Below are positions 56,109-64,000 of a DNA stretch of 64,000 bases, one piece after another. Where the stretch lies: the NCBI GenBank assembly GCA_021397845.1, contig CM038050.1, positions 116,549,891 through 116,613,890 on the forward strand, written 5' to 3'. The stretch comes from Areca catechu. Taxonomy: Eukaryota > Streptophyta > Magnoliopsida > Arecales > Arecaceae. How positions within the stretch are numbered: position 1 is the first letter of the stretch; every line of letters starts with the position of its first letter. The notes beneath the pieces were generated by a model. That model was not told the DNA's origin and searched no databases. It saw only the letters and a program-made list of their open reading frames with translations. The translations under genes and the position numbers were made by a program.

Positions 56109-57852
56109 TATCTGAAAAAGAAAAATAAGACCTATTAGTATATGAATCATTTTAAATATCCTAAAGACATCGATTTTAGTCTGAAGGTTTCTTCCACTAT
56201 TTTATTTAGACTAGTAGCCTCTACACTCCAATCCGAAGAATAACATTTATCCTTTAGTGGGTACTAGGATCTAATAGACTATATATGAGCCCGACTTTGG
56301 CTGGCCAACCCATACGCATCTAAAGGTAGGTACAATACCAATTACATCCTAGTATTCATTTTGCCCCAGGGGTCCTTACAATCGACCTTTGGGCCTCCTA
56401 TTGAAGGTCCTAGTTAGGTCCAACCATTAACATGATCAAATTCAGTTCTTCTAACTAACCCATGATCAAGCCCGACTTTGGCCAGCCCACCTGACCACGT
56501 GTTAAGATAGTCGCACCGAGCCATCATATGCTGAATGGCAATTCCACTTGCTTGATGACCACCCATTCTTTGGAACTATCGATGATCACCCAACTTATGG
56601 ACTCATTACCAATCCAACTTAATGGAAGGCTAAGACTTAGATTATTACACAACTTAGTCTTTTTATGGATCTAATAATTTAGAGGATTTAAATTTTGTGA
56701 CATATGAAAAGAAAGCATGGACCTTGATCAAGAAGACTCCCACCAAACTCTTAGAGGGTTTCAAGATCAAATTGGTCCATGGGAATCTTAAATTAGTCAG
56801 ACTGATTAACCTTAGTTGCATGGGTCAACTTGAATCAATAGATAGTCTAATCTGATCTGATTCACTACATTGGCCAGGTAAGTAAGATCGAGGGATGGGT
56901 TCTGCCATGTAAGCCTCTTGCCTTATGCACCAACCTTAAGTTGGCCAGGTAAGAGTTAGCCCCAAAGAACCTTGATCACCAATGTCAAACTTACCTTAGA
57001 CACCAAGTGGTTTACCAGACTCAATCAGACTAACCTAAAGACTCGGGCTCACTATGAAACCACCAATCAAGTTCATTTAGATGTATAGATTGATCTAACT
57101 AACTATTAAAGAGATCTATAGAGGAGAAACCTAATTCAACTTTTGATTAGTCTTTTCTCTTTTTAGTCCATTCATCATAACCTAGGTCTAACCCATTTAA
57201 GGACCCAATTCTAGCTAACCCAATCAACCCATGGTTTATTAATCATGACTTATGATTATAATCACATCTTAAATCTTAAAAGTTTTAAAAAATATAACTT
57301 AAATCTCAATTAAGTGTAACATACCAATTGAAACATTTTCATTTATTCCAAGTTTTGAAACAATTTCAAAAGGGAATGAAACAATTTCACCAAAAATCAA
57401 GAACTTTAAATTTACTGTTTTTGGGTTTTTTGGTCGCGTCGGCTCATTTAGGAAGTGAGCTGGCTTGTCCAGAAGACTTTTCTTTGTTCTCAAATCTAAC
57501 TCGACTCATACAAGGATGAGTTAGTTCAGACATAACACTTTTCTTTTTGAACTTTTCAAAATATTAGATCATGCACCTTTTAGATCTCATCTAAACAAAG
57601 CTATGATCCATAAACATAGATTAAAACAATTTTAACCTATCAAATCCCTCACTTTCTTCTTCATAAGGTCATGATGTAGCGGCACCCCTACACACCATAG
57701 GAGAACCCCATTAAATGGGAAGAGATGGCCATTAAACCATGCTTCTCTCCTATGACCGGACGGCCATGGTGAATCTACCTTAATCCAGTACTATGTGAAG
57801 GATATCAAGCCAATTTCATACAAAAGTATTAAACTAAATATGCATTAAACAA
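56109..57852 (-). other. Long untranslated leader of the copia element
   Basis: About 1.7 kb between primer-binding site and gag shows no conserved protein in any frame. It has a repeated TGAGCCCGACTTTGGC/CAAGCCCGACTTTGGC phrase (about 56287 and 56466) and GGCCAGGTAAG words (56870, 56944). I see nothing else in it. Confidence 0.6.
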
Positions 57853-57865
57853 GGCTTTGATACCA
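57853..57865 (-). other. Primer-binding site of the copia element
   Basis: The minus strand reads TGGTATCAAAGCC, an initiator tRNA-Met match with one change, placed one base from the LTR end (TAATGGG on the plus strand from 57867). Confidence 0.85.
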
Positions 57866-57866
57866 G

Positions 57867-58056
57867 TAATGGGCGAACCCAGGTGGGCCCTTGATACATG
57901 CAATTTAAAACTTTTCTAAATGCATGACACAGTGGAAGAAGAAAAAATACTTTTATCTAATATGTTAATCTAATTAACACTGGCCCTGCACAGATCTTTA
58001 TGCATATTAAGTAATACATGTTGAAATCAAACATGCAAATTATGTGACTAATGGAG
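57867..58056 (-). repeat. 5' LTR of the copia element, U5 end only
   Basis: These 190 bases match 50231-50420 with scattered differences (for example GGGCCCTTGATACATGCAAT in both). The match stops at 58056, where a gypsy LTR begins. The rest of this LTR is expected beyond 64000. Confidence 0.85.
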
Positions 58057-58099
58057 TGATGTGGGACGAGATGGTGATGAGTGATGTGCCATGCTTATC

Positions 58100-58140
58100 T
58101 TGATTTATATCTATATATATATGTATATATATATATATGT
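58100..58140. repeat. TA-rich microsatellite
   Basis: A run of about 40 bases of (TA)n with TATATG steps lies close to the LTR end at 58057. Confidence 0.8.
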
Positions 58141-59451
58141 ATTTTGAGAGCAATAATTGATATCCTAACAGTAAAAACAAACAGGGAGACCTAAAAAAAA
58201 TAAAGTGACAACTAATAGCAAAATTACCTACCTACATGCAGATCTTATTAAATAACTGCAAAGGAGGATTGCGGTGATTGAGAAACCACCCTAGATTAAG
58301 TTACCTACTTTCAAGTTTCAGATCTAGAAGAAGGGAAGGGGTTTAGATTTACTAATATACTTTGAAATTCCCTCAGTTCAAGATCTAGATCGCAACACTC
58401 TAGAGTTGATGAACCCGACTCCAAAACTGATCGATCCGGCATCTGGACTCCAATCACACCGGTTCCAAAGAAAGGACTCCGATCTTCAGAGTTGGATCTC
58501 GAAAAGATCAACAAAAATATTGGAGTTAATTACTAGAAAAGTGCTAAGAATGCCAAGAACTCAGAAGAATAGAGTTAAAGGGAGGAAGAAGGTTGGCATC
58601 AAGGTTGATTGTGTTCCCAGGGTCTTCTTCGTCGACTTGCTTCAGAAATCTCTTCAAAGGATTGGGTGTAGACTTTAAAGAGTCTTCAAATGGCAAATTT
58701 GATAAAAGAACCGGAACTGATAAGTAAAGCATCACACCCTATGAAACTTGGACGTCGCACCTAAGTTGTTCTAGGCATCTCACCTAGCACCTTCAAGCAA
58801 ACTAGCTATGGAGGAATTGGAGAAAATGCAACAGCACTTTATCTTTTCGTTACTCAAAATATCATGCTTACAAAGAAAGGCTTTGGGCTCTTTTTATAGC
58901 CTCATTACAAGTAGAAAGATGGGTTGAAATTCAAATTCAAAATAAAAGAAGAGGGAATTACAATTTTTGAATTTAAATTGAGGTTTTGGAATGGGTGCCA
59001 ATGCTTCATAAAGATGGTTTTCTTGACTTGATCCTCCACCCTTTAATTTGATCTTCTCCCTTTTCTTTCCTTGGCCGATTGAAGTAAGATTGCTGCATTT
59101 AAATGGGAGTGGAGCCCACCTAAAACACCTCCAAGAGAGAGAATTCGTGAGGAAAGGAAGAAAATTTGTGAAAGGTAGAAAAGCTTTAACCAACTCTCTT
59201 AAATGCCTTCAAATCTTGTGCCATTTAATTCTTCATTTAAGACTCTTTGATCGCTGCCTTCAAAAAAACTTTCTTCAAGAAACTCCCTCCACCTTTAAAG
59301 CTCCTTAATTGCTACCTTCATAAATCTTTCTTCAAGAAACTCCCTCCACCTTTAAAGCTCCTTAATTGCTACCTTCATAAAGCTCCATCCAGCAATTTTT
59401 AAACTCTTTGTTTGGTGAAAGAATACGTGAAAGGTTTTCTTGGAAGAAGAA

Positions 59452-61022
59452 TGGTGTGGGCACCAGAATCCGATAGAGGCTCCTCAACCCTCTGTGGATG
59501 TCTAATTAGGGTTTCAATTTTCGGGTCTTGTACTAAGGCTTCAAGCCTCAACCTTGAAATTTTTCTTTTGCTTTGAATTGAGTCTGTACTTTGACCAATT
59601 AGGTCAAATTGAGTCCGGTACTGAGTCCAGTCCCAAATCGAGTCCAGTCTGAGTCTATTGGAAGTAGGGGTCCATTGCAAGAGTTGGTCTTAAAATTTAG
59701 TCTCCTTGGAACCAAGTCTAGAAGGAATCCAAGTCAGCTCAGGGCCCACCTTCTCATCCTATGTGGCACCATGACAACTTGCCATGTGGGCAGCACACTT
59801 GTCACCCTTGGAAGCCCAAAGAGGAGGAACACATCACTTGCCACTCGCCCTTTTTCCCTCCCCCTATCAACCTCTTTTCCAAGCAAGGGTGGTCGGCCAA
59901 AGAAAAGGTCAATGGGAGTTGAAGTTGGGGATTTAAATCCCTTGCTTCAAGCCCTCCAATCAAGACTTCTTCCCAATTTGTTTGAACCACTTTGGAAGAA
60001 AGGGACAAGATTCTTGGGCGCCTCCACTTGCCACTCCCCTTGTCATGCTTTGTACCAAAATGGGATGCACAACCAAGGAAGGATGAAGAACACATGCCTT
60101 GCTCCAAGCCTTTCTTCATGTCTTCTTCCAAAATAATGAAGCTTCTTTCCAAGTTCAAGGCACCATAATCCCTCCTCCAAGCCTTGCATCATGCCACGCC
60201 CATTCAAAGCTTGCTCTTGGTCGGCCAAAGAAAGAAGAAAGTCAAGGGTTTGGGTGCCCATTCAAGAAAATTTGTATTCTTTCATTTGAAATTCAAAAGG
60301 GTCCTAAGGTACCTATTTAAAGGACCTAACCCCTGCTTTGTAAATTTTAATCTTAATGAATGAAAAAATTATATTCTTGAGTTCCAATCTCTTGTTAGTT
60401 GCCTTCATTCACTAGGAACATCGATCTCCGAGAGGGAGCACCTTCACCTTCGGGCGTCGAGAGGTGTGAGGCCTCAAACTATCGTCACTTCCGCAACTCC
60501 ATCATCTGACTCCAAATCAAGCAGAACTCCACAATCTCAACAACCCTTTCTTTCATTATTCCACTGCTTTCCTTCTAATTGAGATTTAACCTTTATATTT
60601 TTGAATGCTCGCAGGTCCTCCATGTGACAGGAGTATGGAGATGGTTGCCTTTGCCATCGAGATCTTCGGACAGTCAGCCGGCGCCTCCGCAAGGTTGACG
60701 ACTCGATCATCCAGGCCGCATCTGCCAAAGTGAGCGATCTTTGCATCGGGCACTTCAGATCGTTGCGGTTTGCCCCTTGACTCCTAAGTAGGTCTTGATT
60801 AGAGAGCTAAGTCCTACAGGGTTTCTCAATCCCAGGGTTCTCTCTTTATCATTGTTTAGGGACCATCTACTTGCTTGATAGTTCTTATTGTTGTAGAACC
60901 CTAGATCATCTCTTACTTATTTTCTGGAATTCAAAGAAAATCACTAAAAATCTAAAAATCACAAAATCCTAAAAATCACTTGTATCATCATTTCATCTTC
61001 GCATCTAGTTAGTCCCCCACCA
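59452..61022 (+). mobile_element. Solo gypsy LTR with AAGAA target duplication
   Basis: It begins TGGTGTGGGCACCAG and ends TTAGTCCCCCACCA; the end lines up with TTAGTCCCGCATCA of the solo LTR at 6257-7711, and U3 words agree (AACCCTCTGTGGAT/AACCCTCTATGAAT). AAGAA flanks it at 59447-59451 and 61023-61027. A TATTTAAA box is near 60312. It is inserted in, and opposite in orientation to, the gypsy LTR around it. The 175-codon frame at 59609-60136 is not conserved and is not called. Confidence 0.88.
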
Positions 61023-61426
61023 AAGAATTTACGTGGAGCTTCCTTTCTTCAAGTAGCCAACCAAATAAATGTGGATGTGGACCCCTTTTAACTTCCTTCA
61101 TGTTATGTAGACTTAGTCAACTCCATACAAAAATAACTTAGGTCCCATTAAAATCCAAAATGGACCCAAAGACTAATTCTTAGACCTAAACAACAATTTA
61201 GACCCAATTAAGACCCAATTGGACCAATTGCAACATAATGAAAAACTTCCTCATAATCCCAAATACAATTTTATTGGACTTTATAGACTCAAACAGACTG
61301 AAATTAAACCAAATCAAATCCTAACTAAACTTAATGACTCATTAAACCAGATTGGATCAACTAGTAGTGATCCAAATAGAGATAAGGTGTCATGGATGCT
61401 TCTATCTGGCTCTGGTGTCCCCAACA

Positions 61427-62251
61427 ATTCTTTCCAGGTGGGAGGAACTTGACCCTGTCGAGTAAGGGTCAGCTCTGCTCAGGTACCTCTCGAGCAAATC
61501 CAGATCGATCTTCTGCAGATCCTCCTCAGTTATCCAAGAATCATCGGAGTCGAGATGTCCTTACCAATGAATCAAGTATTGCTGATAGTCTTTATTCCGA
61601 GTGACAATCATTTTGTCATCCAGAATTTGTTCAACCCTGTCTCTCCGATTTGAGGTTTTGGCTAGTAGTCAGTTAGGGGTAGGCTCCCTCTCAAGAATGG
61701 GGTCAGGCCCAAATGGCTCAATAGGTAGCAGTATCGGCTCCCTATACTCTACAAGATCTGATAGGTTGAAAGTTGGACTTATGCCTAAATCTGGTGGTAA
61801 CTCAATCTCATAAGAATTAGATCCAAACATACAAGTTATTTTGAAAGGTCCTGCACTTCAGGCATGTAATTTTTTGATTGTTCCAGAAGGTAATCGCTCA
61901 GGTCTGAGCCTGATCATAACTTGGTCCCCTACTTTAAATTCTTTAAACCTTTTGTTTGAATCAACTGTTTGTTTATATGAGTCATTGCTCCCTTTAGTTT
62001 TTTTAATGATTTCATGATGCAAGTTCTTTATGTGTTGTGAAAATGACTCAGCAGACTCAGATATGCATGCATTAATAGGTAAAGGAACAAAATCTAATGG
62101 CTTCCTAGGTTTGTATCCATGAACAATTTCGAATGGACTTTTCCCAATAGATCTATAGACTGAATTGTTATAAGTAAACTTGGCTCTAGGCAGTAATAAA
62201 TCCCAATTAACAGTACTCCCTCCCACTAGACTCCTCAATGATGGGAAACAT
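61427..62251 (-). pseudogene. Integrase C-terminus and chromodomain of a third, heavily deleted gypsy element
   Basis: Frame 61858-62238 reads RSLVGGSTVNWDLLLPRAKF, TYNNSVYRSIGKSPFEIVHG, YKPRKPLDFVPLPINACIS and FKVGDQVMIRLRPERLPSGT, the end of the integrase core and the C-terminal region. Past a stop it continues as SNSYEIELPPDLGISPTFNL, SDLVEYREPILL and, after a frame change, VEQILDDKMIVTRNKDYQQY, DSDDSWITEEDLQKIDLDLL, a chromodomain. The whole internal region between LTRs is only about 840 bases; gag, protease, RT, RNase H and most of integrase are gone. Confidence 0.88.
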
Positions 62252-62263
62252 GGCTCTGAACCA
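62252..62263 (-). other. Probable primer-binding site next to integrase coding
   Basis: The minus strand reads TGGTTCAGAGCC, one base short of the initiator-Met match, six bases from the LTR end CTGCATCA at 62270. Integrase C-terminal coding begins directly after it. Confidence 0.65.
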
Positions 62264-62269
62264 AGAAGA

Positions 62270-63987
62270 TGATGCAGGATAGTTACGATGTGGTGTAGGA
62301 TGATTCAATTTTAGCCTAGATGATTTATAGAGCAATGATCATAGTAAAGCAACAAACATAATAGATTGAAGAGAATAAAGAAGGCAATTAACCACTTACC
62401 AACAATCTGCTCTGCAAGCTATGAAGAATAAGGACCCGACGGCTAGAAAACCAGCTAAGATCAGGCTATTCCATGCTTCAATCACCAAATCTAATGAGAA
62501 AAGGATTGGTTATTTATTCTAATGGAGATTCTCTTCGACTCGAGATGGATCTGCTGCTTGGTCGCTCAGATTCATAGGAGGATGAAGATTAAGACTCTAG
62601 ATTTCAAATCTACCATCAGATCTTGGTTCGGAAGCAAAGGATCCATCCTCTAAAGTCCTTAAACACCTGAGATCTGCAAAGAAGGCAGCAAATTAGATTT
62701 TAAGAACAAAGTAAGCATGCTTCAAAATGAAAAAAAAGAAATGTTGGATGTGTAGGGCTTGTAGCAGATCGGTAGCAGCTTGGTGAATCCGGTAGAACCT
62801 CCACTCTTGAGCTCACCACCCTGAGCTCTCAAGGACATCCCCGTCTTGAGCTCTTAAGGACCTCCCCACCCTTCGAGAAAATCACTAAGCCTACCCAGCT
62901 TTGTGGAAGAAGAAACACATCATTTCATTTCATAAATCAATAATTATTTATTTACAAGGGGGTATAGGGTCCTATTTATAGGGTTCTTCACACATGAAGA
63001 TTTCATAGGACTCCTTTGAATTTAAATTACATTTAAATCTTAATTCTAAAACACTCCTTGGCTTCTTGACTCCCTTGATTTTGAGTTTTAAATTCCTTCT
63101 CTCCAAGGCTTAGGCGACAACATGAAAAATATTCAGGAAAATGAAGATGGGGCGCTAATCTCCTTCTTATTTAGTGCTAAACCTTTCTTAATCTGACTTT
63201 TATTCCACTTGATCGGCAACATGGGATAAGAAGGCCTCTTCAAATGTGTAGGTTTGAATTTAAAGTCTCCTTCTTTGAATTTGAGAGGATCCTCCTTTTA
63301 TCTTGGACTTTTTCCTTGGAATTTTGGATGAGCCTCCACTTATCTTGGACTTTCTCCCATTTAGAATTTGAATGGACCATGGGTGGGCATCATCTTGGAG
63401 TAGGCGATAAGAGGGAATGAGGGGGCTCTAGATAAGAAGCAAAGTCTTTCTGCTTTACTCCTCTCAATTGGCCTCCTTGAAATGGGTGATGAAAATGGAT
63501 GGACGCCTCTCTTGGAGAAGGATGAATTTAAAGTTGTCCAAATATTTAGTTGTTCGGTTGTCCCAATGTCAGGATGTTCCAATGACCAAATGTCTGTGAA
63601 AAATTTGGACAACCCCTTTTTGGCTTAGAATTGATCCACCAAGGTGATGATGACTTGGGTCTTGGATAATTATGACTCTCCTTGACTTATTCAAGCTCTC
63701 CTTGACTTATTCAAGCACTAATTACAGGACTCAAATTGGACAATTCACCAAACAAAGCAAATTAATGCTATTTACAAGAGTCTTAAATCAATTGATGGAC
63801 TCAATGGACTCAATTGGTAACTCAACAATCCTAGCTGACCAAATTACACTCAATTTGATCATATTACAAACTCAAAATAACTGGGACTCAAGTGTTCTTT
63901 GTGAAGAACACATGGACTTACTCATTGGTGATCCAAATTGAATTGGAAAAGGTTTGCTTCTTCTTCCTGGCTCTTTTGTCCTCACCA
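62270..63987 (-). repeat. Gypsy LTR, minus strand
   Basis: On the minus strand it begins TGGTGAGGACAAAAGAGCC at 63987 and ends ATCCTGCATCA at 62270. It is followed by the primer-binding site at 62252-62263, as a 5' LTR should be, yet it is preceded (63988-64000) by ACACCGGAAGAAT, which looks like the end of an element's internal region. A minus-strand TATA-like CTATAAATAGG lies at about 62971-62981. Confidence 0.82.
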
Positions 63988-64000
63988 ATTCTTCCGGTGT
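63988..64000 (-). other. Purine-rich tract of a further gypsy element, cut by the window edge
   Basis: The minus strand CCGGAAGAAT directly before the LTR start matches CTGGAAAGAAT (61427) and TTGGGAGAAT (21777), the 3' ends of the related internal regions. The element would continue to the right. Confidence 0.55.

Larger units (their letters stand above)
50231..58056 (-). mobile_element. Ty1/copia element, minus strand, 5' LTR cut by gypsy LTRs
   Basis: The 3' LTR (50231-52135), RNase H, RT, integrase, protease, gag, leader, primer-binding site and the first 190 bases of the 5' LTR lie in order on the minus strand. The remainder of the 5' LTR should reappear right of the window, because gypsy sequence starts at 58057. 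Every coding part has stops or frame changes. It is not a Sirevirus: gag has one short zinc-knuckle region, and there is no ORF3. Confidence 0.9.
58057..61426 (-). repeat. Gypsy LTR, minus strand, split by a solo LTR
   Basis: On the minus strand it begins TGTTGGGGACACCAGAGCC at 61426, directly after the purine-rich CACCTGGAAAGAAT, and ends TCCCACATCA at 58057. The solo LTR 59452-61022 sits inside it; without that and one AAGAA duplication it is about 1.8 kb, the usual size here. A duplicated segment (CTTCAAGAAACTCCCTCCACC, twice, about 59272 and 59332) lies in its U3. The five bases to the left are TGGAG. Confidence 0.85.

Noticed and set aside
59609..60136. 175-residue open frame
   Set aside because: It lies wholly inside a solo LTR with matching target duplications, overlaps open frames on the other strand and has no recognisable domain.

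Overview
The window is a block of flowering-plant heterochromatin made almost entirely of long terminal repeat (LTR) retrotransposons inserted into one another. I find no host gene, rRNA gene, tRNA gene or CRISPR array. The plant origin follows from the families present: Sirevirus-type Ty1/copia elements with a third, env-position ORF; Ty3/gypsy chromovirus fragments carrying a chromodomain; a Tat/Retand-type gypsy gag; and primer-binding sites matching plant initiator tRNA-Met. The species cannot be read from the sequence.

Layout. Positions 1-5.9 kb hold a minus-strand Tat/Retand-like element (gag 2777-4476, LTR about 4480-5928 with a 62-bp tandem array). It is interrupted by the 5' LTR and gag start of a minus-strand gypsy element (1-2776). 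This pair sits in a plus-strand Sirevirus-like copy (5936-12001), which also carries a solo gypsy LTR (6257-7711). Positions 12054-34077 are a complete minus-strand Sirevirus-like element with TAGTT target-site duplications (TSDs). Inside it are a non-autonomous gypsy element (14907-23571, TSD GAGTC/GAGTT), itself holding a solo LTR (17831-19467, TSD CCCAA), and a solo copia-type LTR (29671-32100, TSD TTTAC). From 35.9 to 50.2 kb lies a second plus-strand Sirevirus-like copy. Its ORF3 is split by a minus-strand gypsy element (38552-48374, TSD ACTAG), which contains an odd inverted-LTR insertion (42236-45525, TSD TTAGA). From 50231 to beyond the window is a minus-strand Ty1/copia element. Its 5' LTR is broken by minus-strand gypsy LTRs (58057-63987), one of which contains a plus-strand solo LTR (59452-61022, TSD AAGAA).

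How the parts relate. None of the coding regions looks autonomous. The Sirevirus copies have decayed gag, protease, integrase, RT, RNase H and ORF3 segments. The gypsy copies are more interesting. Two of them share an architecture of gag start, an acidic spacer and a fragment of integrase with chromodomain, with no protease, RT or RNase H. A third keeps only the integrase C-terminus and chromodomain, and the nested inverted-LTR insertion has about 120 bp of internal sequence. They would have needed proteins supplied by other elements.

The main findings are a 31-bp tandem repeat that places primer-binding-site copies inside the LTR end, the shared gag/acidic/integrase fusion, the U5-outward inverted LTR insertion, the 62-bp array in the Tat LTR, and a GTCGAC motif shared by the Sirevirus LTRs and the spacer ahead of ORF3. 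Boundaries given with TSDs are well supported. Those marked approximate are not.
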